NCBI GenBank assembly: GCA_022813625.1
Contig: JAKLMB010000036.1
Coordinates: 290,836 to 354,835 of the forward strand
Direction of reading: 5' to 3'
Source: Aaosphaeria pasadenensis
Lineage: Eukaryota; Ascomycota; Dothideomycetes; Pleosporales
Length of the DNA: 64,000 nt
Below the pieces are notes generated by a model, which made no database searches, was not told the DNA's origin, and saw only the letters and a list, made by a program, of their open reading frames with translations. The position numbers and the translations under genes are program-made. This document shows positions 47,632 through 61,049 of the stretch, in pieces. Positions within the stretch are counted from its first letter, which is position 1, and each line of letters begins with the position of its first letter.

Positions 47632-49241
47632 ATGAGGGAACTTCGCCGTGTCTCGGGCCTCATATTCGGCAGGTCACCAAGGCCAGAGGATCCAGAGAAC
47701 CCCCAAATTCTACAAGATGCGCCCACCCCGGCGTCACAATCGTCATCACGATTCGGCGCGCTACAAAACAACGTCCGGTCAATGGTCAATGGCTCATCGA
47801 TCTATTCGGAATCGCCCTTACCATCGAACAACAACACACCAAAGATCCCATTCCTAGGATTCCTGGGTCGACGGTCACCAGCGCCTCCAGCACCGATCGT
47901 TATACCAGACAATGAACCTCCTCGCGGCTCTCATGATTCTCGGTCGCCATTGCGACCCCAGCACACAGCCGGGTCGTATATGCGTACAATTGCGCCGTTC
48001 CCAAGGACTCCGCAAGCACCTCAGCCAGCGTTCCAACCCCAGGACCATGTACACCGGCATCCGGCCGACGTGCCTCTTCGCCATCCAGCCGACGTCCAGC
48101 TTGGACACGTAGAAGGCGTAGACCCAGAAACGGCCATGCTCCAGAATGAAATCCACAACCACAGGCGCCGACGCCGGCGCCGTCATCATCGACGACCAAA
48201 GCCGAATTCGCACCAGCGTTCAGGACGACCAACGCACTGGGTGCGACGAGCGCAACGAGATCGTCGAGCTTTCTGCTGTGGCTTCATTACCACGCAGGCA
48301 GCGAGGGCGAAAGCATTGTCCTGCATCCTCTCAGGGACGTTTCTCCTGATCGTCCTAGCAATCTGTACGTCCCTCCAACCTCCCAATCTACCAATCTCCC
48401 CAGTATAACAATCACTAACACACAAACCGCAGACCTCGCTCTAGCCCTGACAAACCGCTCTCTGGGCCAGGAAATCCACATCCTCTTCATCATGGTCGTG
48501 CTCGCAACGACCATCTTCTTCTGCCACTCCCTAATCCGCATGATCATGCTCATCCTGCGACCCCCGCCAGAAGCCCCGAGCATCCCCTCCATGATGGGCG
48601 GCGAAGAAGGCTTCCGGCCCATCCGTCCCATCCGCGTCCACCTAGCCCGCGACGAGGAATACACCGACCACGACCCCAACGCCAACCGCGACAACACCCC
48701 GTCAGACGACGCAAACGCCGACACAGACGACAACTCCGACAACGACCTCGAGAAAGAGAAGCCCCTCCAACCACCACCCCCCGCCTACGGCCTCTGGCGA
48801 AGCAGCGTCCGCGTCGACCCCAACCTCCTCCACTGGCGACGCGTCGAGACACCCCCCGCAAGCGCAACGCACCCCCCTCCCTCCTCCATCGCCATGTTCC
48901 CCAACCGCGCATCGCAAATCCCGCCTCTCCACCTCCCCACGAGCCCTCTCTACCCAGTCTCTAGCTCCCAACAGCCCAGCCCCACATCTCCCTCCCACCA
49001 CGCCCATCAACGGCATGGAAGTCGCGGACAGCGACGGCAGGACCCCCGTCCCCCGAGCTACGCTTCAGAAGACGGCGTCAGCTACGTCGTCGAAGCCGCG
49101 CCGCGCTCCACGGCACCGGCATCCTCGGGCGTCAGCGACATCCATCCCGCGTGGCGACCGGGAGGCTACGCGATCAGCGAGATACGGCCAAATGAGTTCC
49201 CAGCCGCTGTCGGCGTCGCTGCGGGGAGAGGCCGGATATGA
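47632..49241 (+). CDS. Unrecognised fungal membrane protein with two helices and Arg-rich segment
   Basis: Two exons, 47632-48364 and 48433-49241, joined in phase 1, give 513 aa. I do not recognise a named family. Residues 1-165 are disordered and Pro/Ser-rich. Residues about 175-195 carry an eight-residue Arg run with His on both sides (HRRRRRRRHHRRPK). Two hydrophobic helices follow (near 226-250, spanning the intron, and 262-288: IHILFIMVVLATTIFFCHSL). The C-terminal 220 residues are disordered, acidic then Pro-rich, with PPPPAYGLW and PPSYASEDGVSY, which resemble PY-type WW-domain ligands used by Rsp5 adaptors. The layout would suit a hairpin in an internal membrane or a small adaptor for ubiquitin ligase; this is inference only. 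The ATG at 47632 has an acaATGa context. Confidence 0.78.
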
Positions 49242-50100
49242 TAATCAACGCATCATCAAAAGCAAAAAGAAAATAAAAGAAACAAAAACAAAGTAAACAA
49301 GCAAGCAAAGAGGGGGAGAAAGGGAAGCATACCCAAGCGTGAGGAGAGATGTTGTGTGGTGGGTTGTCTGTCTTGTATAGTAGTAGTGAAAGTTTTATAT
49401 ATTTTAGCGAAACCGGGAACGGAACATATCACTATGTGTTAACTTTTGTATCATCAACATCATTACCACCGTTCATCATTGCCATTACTGTTGCTATGTG
49501 GTGTGCTTGTGTCGTTTCTGTCCATTTCGTTGATTCTTAATTCGTTGACAAACATAATGAACTTGGATGTGGATTAGGGTAATTAGGTACTTACAGTTCG
49601 TCTATCAGTCTTGGATAGGTAACTTAATATTGGATGTTTCCTGCCTGCTTCGTAACAACTTGAAATAAACCTTGAACGAATCGAGAAGAGAGAGAGAGAG
49701 AGAGAGAGATTTACTTTTACATCAATTCATTACTGCCATTATGATATATAATCCCTCCATGGCACCAATATACGCCTCCTCTTCATTGACGAGCAGATCA
49801 TAAATCGTCTAGAAGAGTTCCGGCGACGTCAATGGGACGCTCGACGATGCCTCGCCATGGGCCAGTGAAGGCTTACCATCCGGTCTAACAACGCCATTGT
49901 TTGATAACGCCCAAAAACCCAAACAGTAAAAGTTATACACTATGCTTACGCTTTCCCATATGCCCTTGTCTCAAGGTACATGCTCGAATGAAACAACTTG
50001 AAAAACATACATCATGCTTTGCCATGCAATCCGCCAGCAATGTTTTCTCTCAAGGTGAGCCCTTCCGTCGAAATCCGAGTCAATGGACACATAATTCTGA
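49242..50100. other. Convergent 3' region with a GA microsatellite
   Basis: 3' UTRs of two converging genes. A pure AG run occupies 49687-49709. No gene was seen. Confidence 0.6.
49687..49709. repeat. (AG)n microsatellite
   Basis: About eleven uninterrupted AG dinucleotides in a convergent 3' region. Confidence 0.95.
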
Positions 50101-53100
50101 TCAACGACTAGGGCGAGGACCCAAGCCAAAGAGATATTTCAGATCGCCAATGCTCAACCGAGAAATGCTTTTGCTGGCATTCTCATCCAGAGCTGCGGTA
50201 ATAAGCTCACGTTTCCCGTCCTGGAGAGTGATGATACGATCCTCGACGGTCTCCGGAACTAATAGACGATGCACATTGACTTCCCGCTTCTGTGGCATTC
50301 GATGTGCTCGATCAACCGCTTGATCTTCGACGAAAGGGTTCCAGAATGGGTCGAGGATGATGACCTGAGAAGCCTTGTTCAAGTTCAAGCCCGCATTGCC
50401 GGCTTTGAGCGAGACCAACATGATGGTTTGATCAGATTCGTCCATAAATGCGTTGACAGCATCGGCTCGATCATCCATCTAGTCAAGAGTTAGCAATTGT
50501 GTGGAATAGTTTATGTGGATCTACTCACCTTCATACTGCCATCGTAACGTTGGTATTTGAATCCGCGGTCCTGAAGGGGAACCTCTACAAGGTCAAGCAA
50601 TGTAGTAAATTGACTAAAGATGAGCGTCTTCTCAGAGGGGTCATTGTTCCTGATTTCGGTAAGAAGCTCTACGGTCCTGTCGATCTTTGATGAGGATTTG
50701 AATGTTTTGCGAAGACGCTTGAGGTACTTCTTCTTTGCAGCTTGACTTCGGAGAGATTCTTGCTTAAGCTGGGCAAGAGTCTTCTTGAGCTTTGGAAGAT
50801 TGTCGTCGTCATCTTCAGCTTTTGCCTTGCCCTTGCTCTTTTTTTTCTTGCCTCGACCACCCTTGGTTTTCCTCTTCTTCTTAGATTCCCCTTTCACTTT
50901 GACAGGGGCTTCGTAGTCGTCATCTGCACCATCTGGGACAACGAAATCGTCCAAGTCACTGCCCGCATCCTCATCCTCCTCGGCCTCAGAATCACTCTCA
51001 GTATCAGAATCGCCATCAGACTCATCGTCAGACTCAGCATCAGCCACAGCCACAGCCTCTTCTTCGTTTTCGTCCTTTGCTTCGCCAAAGAGGTGGAGCT
51101 TCTCTGGACTGAATACCTTGCAGAAATGATGATAGTCAGTGATCCTCTCGGAACTGAGTGGGCCTCTACAGTGTGGACACTTCGCATTGTTTGTCTCCAC
51201 GCCTTCCCTGATGGCCTGGGATGGATCGATAAGCTTCTGGAAACACTCTCCGCAGCAAGTATGTCCACAAGGTAGAAACACTGTGGGATTCGGGACAGCT
51301 TCGTAGCAAATGGGGCATTCAAAATTTTCCATAACCTTCAATCGATTGACCACATCTTCATGAAGCTGCTTTGCACGACTGAGAAGATCCTCCTCAGGGA
51401 TACCCTCGGTCGATACCTGGACCCCGAGATCCTTGATCAAATGCGGATGACAGCATGCCTGACGGAGTCGTAACAGCAGCACCAAAATGTTAGCGTAATT
51501 ATTGGTAACCGTCCCTTTGGCCAGGTATTTGTTGAATTTGAGTTGGGAATTGGTCTCGATCGCTGAGTAGAGTTCCCGCTCATCTTCGTCAAATTCAACA
51601 TCGTCTTTGTGGACATGTTTTGGTGGGATCTTGCAGATCTCTTCGCCGTCAATTTTAGTGTCCTTTGCGCGACGAAGCATGAAGCTTTTCAGCAAGACCT
51701 GCACACGCTTAATCCCCATCTCGCGTTCGTTGGCATTTTTTATGGGCTTGGATATGTGCGAACGGAAACGAGCATCATCGTTGTAAGGTTTGATTTGAAG
51801 AAAACGGATCAGGGGATATAGCTCGTCGATGGAGTTCATCATCGGTGTGCCGGTCATACAAAGGCGATATGTAGCTCTCAACTCGTTTGATGCCTTCGAA
51901 ACGATTGTGCTCTTATTCTTGATACATTGGGCTTCGTCAAGGATGACACGATGCCATTTGCTTGTTGGCCCCATGATGTGACATGAATTTCTCGCTATGT
52001 CGGCACGCGATTCTTTGCGTTTATACTCCCACGTCAATGTGCCGTACGTGGTCAGCACAACATCAAACTGGCGCAATTTGTCGAACTTGGCCTTCTTCCC
52101 AGCCCCATGGTAGATGTACACAGAGAGGCGTGAATGAGGGTGTACATGTCGTTCGATCTCTTTCTGCCACTGCCTCATCAGGGCCACTGGCGCAACGATG
52201 AGTGTGGTCTTGCAGGCTGGGTCATCCGAAGGCCTGGAAACAATAAGAGAGATTGCTTGCACCGTCTTGCCCAAGCCCATGTCGTCAGCAAGTATTCCGC
52301 CCTTGTTACTGCTCGTCTCGTTCTTCTTCAGCCATGTCAATCCGAGTTTCTGATGCTCCATAAGCTGCGAGCACATTGCTCGTGGCGTCTCTTCCCTGAG
52401 CTCCTTGGCTACCTCCTCGTCGGGTTGGAGGCCTTCTATCAACTTGTTCAATGCTTCCGAGCCTGCTCCTTCGTCCAGCATACTGTCCTGGTCATAGCCG
52501 AAGTTTTGGTACGGTGATAGATTCGGTCGAAAACCCCCTAGGTGACCATGACGAGTAAGGGTATTGTGAACGGGCCAGCCCCCAGGACCGATTGAGCTAC
52601 CATGCATCCTCATACCAGGCATTATACCAGGTGCCATTCCCATGCCAGGTGCCATTGCAGAACCGTATGACGGAAAATTTAGAAGTGGGGGGCCCGGACG
52701 CGTGAGGAATTCGGCCAGAGCGTTGTTATCCATGAAGTCCTGGTTGAATGCTTGGCTTGGGCGAGTATCTATACCCCGGAAAGCGTTGTCCAGCTCGGCG
52801 AATGGATCGTATGCCTGATTCTGTTGTGGGTTCATGTTAAAAAAGCTTCGGAAAGGACCGTCATCGCCGGTTAGATCGATAACGTCTGAAGGATCTGGCT
52901 GTCGCTGCGATACCACGGAGGATTGCGTGGGAGCTGGATGCGTACGATATACCAGGCTTGGTGAGAAGGGCGGGTTATTTGGCGGGGCTAGGCTGTAGCC
53001 AGTCTCATCCTGCAGACGCTTATTGTGGAAACCCTCAGTACCGTCAATCGAAGCGTAACTCCTCTTCCGTGAAGATGAACCTGAGCTCCCGGAGCCTTCT

Positions 53101-53369
53101 GGTGTTGTGGTGGAAGGTGGCGAGACTGCGAAATCTAACCATCCCAAATCCGTGGTGCTCGATGGACCAGCTGTAGTTACTGGCTGATTGAAAACAGCGT
53201 TGAGCATATTTTCAAGCTCGACAATGTTTTTCTCATGGTGAGCTTTCTCATCTTGATATGTTGGAGCGTTTTCATCAAGATCACCAAGGAGGAACCGAAG
53301 AAAGGAGATCTCGCCTTCGATGGTCGTTTCCGATGCGGCAGGGCCTAGCTGCGGTTGGTAGAAGGACAT
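50101..53369 (-). CDS. uls1: SNF2-family helicase/RING protein, Uls1-like SUMO-targeted translocase
   Basis: Two exons (53369-50529 and 50478-50101) give 1072 aa. Order: disordered N-terminus with a SUMO-interacting motif VIDLT at residues 163-167; SNF2 ATPase with GGILADDMGLGKT (358-369), DEAQ (478-481) and MTGTPM; a C3HC4 RING (CPICYEAVPNPT...CGHTCC...CPHCRG, 685-735) placed inside the helicase as in Rad5/Rad16/Uls1; a long acidic-then-basic insert (770-870); and the C-terminal helicase lobe (LIFSQFTTLLD, VSLKAGNAGLNLN, VDRAHRMPQKREVNVHRL). Uls1 is a DNA translocase and ubiquitin ligase that acts on sumoylated proteins in genome maintenance and silencing. The SIM and domain order favour Uls1; Rad5 is less likely because no HIRAN domain is seen. 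Confidence 0.92.
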
Positions 53370-55146
53370 GGTGGATTTACCTAGCCATCGGCCGCTTCAA
53401 GAAAAGGAAGAAAATTCTGGATAATGGAAAGATTTGAAGGTCAGTACTCCGTAAATTGGTGTATAACGCAGGGACTCTGGGTGGGTAGAAGCGGATATTT
53501 GATGGTGGTACAGAGAAGCAAAGATGAGAGCTCGGTGAGAAGAAACCGAGAGAGAGAGAGGGGGAGGGAAGTAGATAAATGAAGCGGGGAAGTGAATGTG
53601 AGTAGAGAAAGGCAGACGTGGTGAGAACGCCGGGCTCTAAAATGGCAGGTAGGTCCTTGAGGTCGAGGTGGTAGAAGTAGTCGTGGTAATGGTAGTTGGT
53701 GGTAGTGGTGTATCGCGAAATGCGCCTCAACCGGTTCGTTGAATCCGGAAGGCGCAATCTTCACGCGTGCTTTCCCACTTATCATATATCAACCACACGG
53801 CCGGTGCGTCGCCGAAGATGCGTCAACACTCCGGAACAATAAGCCTCAGCTTCAACTGTGGAAAATTACGGAGTATGCGTTGAAGAAATAGATAAGTAGA
53901 ACCCCGGGTGGCGCTGTAACGAGAGGAGGAGGCTCTGGGGGTGCCGGTTAATCAATCATTCATTGGCACCGAATTGGGGTCCTGTCCGTGGTACGAAGTA
54001 TTGGAGGAGCAACCGCAACCATAGAATTGTAGGGCTTGCAGGATAGAACAGATACGACAGCTCAGCCTTTCGTGTCGTCAAATGAAGAGAGCGAGGACGA
54101 AGATTGTTCCGGTGAGAGCTTTTCACAAGGCTCCAGAACACACCATAGGCGTCCAGGCAACAAATGAGAGACAGAACCGTGGCTACGGAGTAATGAGTGG
54201 TGACTGACTATACGGTACGAGGTAGGTAACACACACGCACGCACACACCCATCCACCCAAACAGGCGAAAAAGAGGCAGACACACAATTTGGAGCTGTTA
54301 ATCCGGTTTGGAGATGACAGGGACAATCTTTGATATCGACAGGGCTGAACGTTGGACCGTTTGGGCGCGTTGCAGGTTGCGCGCGAGTACGTACCTACCT
54401 AGGTAGTTGTGGTCACTAGCAAACTATCCGATCTTGGCCAACCACGCTTTCACGTGCAGGGACAGAGCAATATCAAATCACTCACGTTCCATACTATGTT
54501 CCAGTGTAATATAGCATACTACTAGTCCTGGTACATGTACGGAGTACTCAGTATAGATAACTCTGATAGAACAGTCTCCATTCTAGTTTATTTTTATATA
54601 TATAGAGAACAAAAGCCCTTGCGGGATCCGTTCCATCTTGAACTTTCAGGTTTTCCTTTTTTTAAAATCTTCGGGTAAGGGGTCAGGGGGAGGGAGTTGG
54701 TCCAGTTTCCCAAAACTACATATACGTCTCCCCAGGCCGAAGCCAGGGCCAGGTCCGAAAGAGGAGAGCACAGAGAGGAGAAGTAAGAGACCGTGCAAAG
54801 ACACGAAAACACCACACCATCTTGAACAAGAACAATGGACAGCGAGCAGACATTAAGAAAGGAAAAAACACCATCCTAGAATCATAGACTCATAAGATAT
54901 GCCAAGCTACATAGCAGCAAGAGCCGGTGCCACATGGAAAAAAGGCGTCGCGAATTGGTGAGATGATCAAGGTTAAGATGTTGACAGGTTGAGAATTTCG
55001 GAGTCTAATGAACCATATTCCTTAGCACCCTTCACCCTCCATGGCCGCGGGAACCATCGATCAGGCGTCATGGATTAACCCGTCCCAAATGCACCGACCC
55101 GTAAACCCCATTCATTTTTTTGGTCACCAAAGAGAACGCTGGAAAA
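53370..55146. other. Intergenic with four TACGGAGTA copies
   Basis: No gene was seen in 1.8 kb. The 9-mer TACGGAGTA (or its complement) occurs at 53443, 53867, 54184 and 54538, the densest group in the window. The palindrome TACCTAGGTA lies at 54396-54405. Part before 53800 is the uls1 leader. Confidence 0.6.
54396..54405. repeat. Palindrome TACCTAGGTA, copy 2
   Basis: Sits within gtacgtacctacctaggtag, intergenic. Confidence 0.8.
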
Positions 55147-56196
<1,050 letters not shown>

Positions 56197-56210
56197 TGTG
56201 ATGTGGAAAT

Positions 56211-56545
56211 CTGATGAGAGAGCGTGTTAGTAAGATAAGAAACGTGAAGCGCGCGAAGAGTATGGAACGCAAGCTCTGTTGGTGTGTTGTGCGGGGCGCT
56301 GCGCACGCCAATGGAGCGGTCGCGGGCAGGTGTAGTGGGCAGTTCTGCAACCCCAATGTTCTCGGTCGGATCTTATGGCCCCAGACGACTCTTTCCAACG
56401 GTAGAGTCGAATAGATTATCGCGGGGGATCGAAGAGGACGCAATGTTGACTGGGCGAGCGAGCGAGCGGGTTTTGAGGGGGTGGGATAGGGAATGACGAA
56501 ACCCCAATAGGGAGAGCGACTTGTCGAGTAGTGGTGGGGACTTAC
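56211..56545 (-). other. Predicted 5' UTR intron of the 14-3-3 gene
   Basis: On the minus strand TGAA|GTAAGTCCCC at 56545 and ...CTCATCAG|ATTTCC ending at 56211, 15 nt before the ATG. Consensus borders; no transcript evidence. Confidence 0.55.
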
Positions 56546-57375
56546 TTCAGGAAACGGGAAGTTGAATAGAGTGAAAAGAGATGTGCTAGTTAGGCAACTT
56601 AGCGAAGTCGGATTGTTGGTGGTTGATGGTGGGATTTGTGTATTGGGGGGGATGATGGGAGAGGGAGAGGAAGAGAGTTGAGAGTGTGTTGAATGCGGTG
56701 GGAAGAGAGAAGCCCATCTGTGAAGGTGGGAGTGGGAGTGGGCGGCTTGGCACGGTCCACGGCTCCTGCCTTTGCCTCACTGGCTCTGCCTCTCTCCCTC
56801 TTGTCTCCCTCTAGACCTCTCTGGACTCTGGACTTTCTAAGACTCTACTCTCTCAGGCATCTTATGCTTTTACTACCCTGTCTTTCTCGGGGTGGCCTTA
56901 TTACTAAAAATTCAGGCATTAATCTACGGAGTACCTGGAATACTTATAGGTAACCTGGTTCGTTCAATGTTTGAGCTGCGTCTCCCTCTCCTCAGTCAGG
57001 CAATACTATTATAGCTCGATTATTAGAAGATCTACCCCGTCGCCCGTTGTCACTAGCAAGTACCTTAAGTGCTTTTCTCCTCTCGGTCAGCGTGCGGGAA
57101 TGCAAACATGAAAAGGAAAAATACTTCAAAGATAGACCACATGATCTGATGAATTCGTTAGGGGACCTTCTCTATTGTCACTTTCCTTACAATCATTGTT
57201 CAAAGGGTCTTTGTTTGGCTCAACCTCTTTAAAGAGGTACTTAGGGCAGGTACTTCTTATGTGATAACCCCTCATTATTAGTTTAGTTACTTGGTGGCTC
57301 TCGCACTTTGGTAGGAATCCAATGTACCTAGGGGAGCTGCTATCAAGGTCAACAACAAAACCAGCATCACCTATC

Positions 57376-57385
57376 TACCTAGGTA
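57376..57385. repeat. Palindrome TACCTAGGTA, copy 3
   Basis: Sits within ctatctacctaggtaggc, intergenic, about 340 bp before the IF1 start codon. Confidence 0.8.
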
Positions 57386-57722
57386 GGCATTAACTGATAA
57401 TAATTGAATGAATCAAAATGAATCAAACCATATTAATTCTTCTCTCCCACCATTACCACTACTTACTGCATGAGAAAGAACAGTACCAATCTCGGTCGGG
57501 TGAACAGTCCTTTGCCGGCACACATGTACCATCACATGACCCTCCGGTTATGACGTGTGGCCTGTGCGATCACCTCACCTGCAAACCATCGAAAGCAGTA
57601 TAAACCTATAAGCCCAGCTTTTGCTCCACCTCACCAGTAGTCTCGGCCACATTAAGCTTCCCTCCTCATTCCATTACCTCCCCCCTCCCCCAACCATCAT
57701 CCCAATTGCACACCAAACCACC

Positions 57723-58320
57723 ATGTATCGCACATCCATCATCAAGGCTGCCCGCCCATTGGCCTCCAAACGCCTCCTCTCCACCACTGCCCGCGTCATG
57801 ACCAGCGGAGACACTGGCTCCGGTGCTTCGCGGGCGGGCGGAATCCGCTCTGGGTGAGTTCTTTTCTTTTTCCCTCGGCCACGCCAATCCCATGGGTCGT
57901 TTGGCTGCTTGTTCTTTATGCTGCAGCTGCTAACACACCATCGACAGTGATGCTTTCACCAAGCGCGAAGCTGCCAACGAGGAGATGTACATCAGGCAGG
58001 AAGAGCGCGCCAAGTACGTTTATTTCCCTCCAAAGCAATCCCCACCACCATCGTCGCCTTGCCGAGGATGCTGAGGGAGTTGCAATAATTGAACAAGTGT
58101 AAGGATACTGACGATAATGTCTCCAGGCTTTTGGCAATCAAGGAGAAGCTCAAGCAGCAGAGGCAGCACATCGATGAGCTCGAGAAGCACATGTACGTCA
58201 GACCACCGCCGAATGGCCGAGCTCGGCCATGTAAAAAGGTTATACATCAAAAAGCTGACAACACCCTCTTGTTACAGTGACGATGTCACCAAGGAGCGAT
58301 CCGGCGGCGAGCACAACTAA
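57723..58320 (+). CDS. inh1: Mitochondrial F1F0-ATPase inhibitor protein IF1
   Basis: Four exons (57723-57853, 57948-58013, 58127-58192, 58278-58320) give 101 aa. IF1 inserts its inhibitory helix into the F1 motor when the matrix is acidified and so blocks ATP hydrolysis. Residues 1-25 form a mitochondrial presequence rich in Arg and Ser (MYRTSIIKAARPLASKRLL). The inhibitory region is DAFTKREAANEEMYIRQEE, followed by a coiled coil LLAIKEKLKQQRQHIDELEKH. The two middle exons are each 66 nt. All phases close. It converges with nsp1. Confidence 0.95.
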
Positions 58321-58808
58321 ATGCCAACCTCCCCACTCCCCCCACCTTCAATAAACGTACGAAATTAAAGCGTAGCCACGTTGGAACGGTGGACCCCGTG
58401 ATTTGCGTTTGCATCGACTTGTATCAGACGGCTTTTTTGTACACCATCTCGGGAGAAAAAAAAAACATGCAAATCTCTACCCATGAAATAGGCATTCAGC
58501 AGCTAGAGAGAATATAAAGATCTAGCTCAAGGAACATGACGAACAGTACCCAATTTGCTCCACACATGCTAATGAAAATGATGCATTTCGAACCGATGGC
58601 CGATGCTTCTTTGTGTTGATTTGATGAACTACGGTATCCCACATTTTATCCAGCCTTCCCATGCTATTGTACAGAAATCAAAATATACCTTGCCAAATCT
58701 TCCTCATCGAAAGAGCTAGCCAACATCCCTCGCTCATTCATTAACCTTCGAATATTACGTTGGGACTACTAGGTCAATTGTGTGCCCATGCACTAGACAA
58801 CTGACGCC
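58321..58808. other. Convergent 3' region between IF1 and nsp1
   Basis: 3' UTRs only. An A-run at 58457-58466 and several AATAAA-like signals; no gene. Confidence 0.6.
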
Positions 58809-61049
58809 TTACGAGACACCACCAAACCGATCGCTCCTGCCGCCCCGGAAGCTCCTCATGAAGTCGTCCGAGGGATTCGTGCCTAGGCCATTCCAGCCAT
58901 TGGCACCAGCACGCTGAGACTCCTTCTGTGCCCTTGTGATCTTCTCCTGCAATTGAGTGGCTCCAGCATCGATGAGCTGGAGCTGGGAAAGCTGTGAGTT
59001 GAGAACGCGGACGACCTTTGTAAGCTGTATATATATTAGCACTCCGCATTACACGCCGCCTATGGACTAATCGACTTACTGGGTCATCAGGCTTGCCGGT
59101 CTTGCTCAGAGTCTGTGAAGTAGTGTTGATCTCGCTGATCATCTCGGTAAGATCCTTGTTCAGCTCATTGAGCTTGTCTTGCAGTTTCTCAGCCAGCTTG
59201 TAAGTCCTCTCTCGCTCCTGGTCAGGTCCTCGCAGGCCATCAGATCGGCCCTGGCCGCCTACACCATGCATCTTCAACAGGTTATCGACTTCCTTCTCAT
59301 ATCGATCGAGGTAGGTATCCAGCTCTTGCTGGTTCTCCTCCATCATCCTCAGTTGTCTCTCCACCTCCTGAGAATCGTGATCTGCCTGCCATGTCTTGTT
59401 GAAAAGCTTCTTCACCTTATCGGCATTGTCAACCAAGGCTCGATCCCAAACAGAGATCTGCTCGGCCTGGGATTGGAACTCCTTTTGATACTTGGAAAGA
59501 TCGGCGGCCCATCGCGTGATGATCTCGTCCATAGACTTGTTCTTCAGGCGCGACTGGGTGGAGGGTGTCGGTCCTGTGGTTGAAGCACCCAGTCCACTCT
59601 TTGCTGCATCGCCTCCGAGTGCACTTGCAGCGGGCGCAGTAGTACTGGGTTTGCCTGCAGCAGTTGCTGAGGAAGCGGCTGGTTGTGTCGAGGCTGTCGC
59701 CGCCGGCTTTGAGAAGAGCGAGGTACCGCTAGTCGCACCAGAGGCCGCAGGAGCAGGTGCAGCACTGCTTCCTCCGGCGCCTCCTAGACCTCCAAGGGAG
59801 GGGAATGGAGAAGACCCAGACGTGGCAGTCGTGGTTGCACCGGCAGTCGTGGTAGTGGCGGCAGGAGACGCGGCAGATGATGCACCGGGTTTCATGAAAC
59901 TGAAGCCACCGCCAGTCGATCCAGCAGTTGCTGGCGCCGCAGATAACGCAGATCCCGTAGATGCTGCAGTCGCTCCTGCAGGCTGTGATGAAGCTGGTGT
60001 TCCTCCAAGAGACAATGTTGGCGGCTTGCTTGCTGGGGTTGCTGATGGCGTTGAGCCAAACAAAGAAGGCGTAGCGGCCGCTTGTGACGAGGGTGCTGCA
60101 GGCGTAGCAGCACCAGATCCGAGACTTGGGAAACTGAACCCCGAGCTTGCTGGTGCCTGTGAGGTGAGAGCTGTGCTCTTGTTCGCATCCGCGGGTGTCG
60201 TCTTGTTTCCACCTAGATTTGAGAACATTCCACCACCAGGCGTGCTACCCAGAGGCTTAGCAGCTGGGGTGTTGCTTCCTGCGGCATTTCCGAATAGACT
60301 GGATGCCGGGGCAGCCGGGGTAGTGCTTGCTGCTTTGTTGCCAAAAAGACTGGATGCCGGGGCAGCTGGGGTGGTGCTTCCTGGTGTACTGCCGAATAGA
60401 GCGGAAGCCGGGGCAGCTGAGGTAGTTACTGGCTTCGATGCAAACATATTCGAAGCGGGTTGACTGCCTGCGCCAGGCGCAGCATTCTGTCCTCCAAATA
60501 AGCTTGTTCCGGGTGGATTACCAGCGGGTGTAGTCGAATTGAAAGGTAGAGCAGTTTTGTTTGGTGCTGGTGTAGCGGCTACAGAATTTAGTCTTTCATC
60601 GCAACACTGGAGATTATAAAGAATTTACCTGCACCTCCAAAGCTGAAGGATGGTGGAGCTGAGCCGGTGGGTGTTCCACCTAGACCTGATCCTCCTCCAA
60701 ATATGTTAGGTTTTGGAGCATTTCCGGCAGCGCTCGCGCCTGCATTGTTGTTGTTCAGTGTGAAAGGGCTGGACGATGGTGCACCGCCAGGTTGGGCTGA
60801 GCCGAAGATGCCGGGTTTATTGGCAGCCGGTGTAGTCGAAGACGATGCTGCTGCTCCGCCGAAGAGATTTGATCCACCGGTAGACCCAGCACTGCCAAAG
60901 AGAGGTGTTGTGCCGGCAGCACTAGAGGTAGCATTGGCGGTGGTGTTGCTTGCAGTCCCAAATGGCGATGATCCGGACGTATTGACTGCGCCAAATAGAG
61001 GCTTATTATTCGTACCGCTACCACTGTTAGTACCGAAGTTGAAAGCCAT
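58809..61049 (-). CDS. nsp1: FG nucleoporin Nsp1 (Nup62 homologue)
   Basis: Three exons (61049-60629, 60578-59080, 59024-58809) give 711 aa. Nsp1 lies in the central channel of the nuclear pore and binds transport receptors. The first about 480 residues are low-complexity Ala/Ser/Thr/Gly with LFG and related Phe-Gly repeats (KPLFGAV, TPLFGSA, SNLFGGA, ASSLFGN twice in a near-perfect duplicated unit). The C-terminal coiled coil begins at RLKNKSMDEIITRWAADL, the Nsp1_C signature, and continues through WDRALVDNADKVKKLF and LDRYEKEVDNLL. It forms the Nsp1-Nup49-Nup57 trimer. The protein ends RSDRFGGVS. Divergent from the DUF5102-like gene (529 bp between ATGs). Confidence 0.96.

Larger units (their letters stand above)
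56197..57722. other. Divergent intergenic region, 14-3-3 to IF1
   Basis: Apart from the 5' UTR intron of the 14-3-3 gene no feature is coding. TACGGAGTA occurs at 56926-56934 and TACCTAGGTA at 57376-57385. Confidence 0.6.

Noticed and set aside
59492..60463. Plus-strand open frame of 323 codons opposite nsp1
   Set aside because: Antisense shadow of the Ala/Ser/Thr-rich FG region; low complexity, no family.
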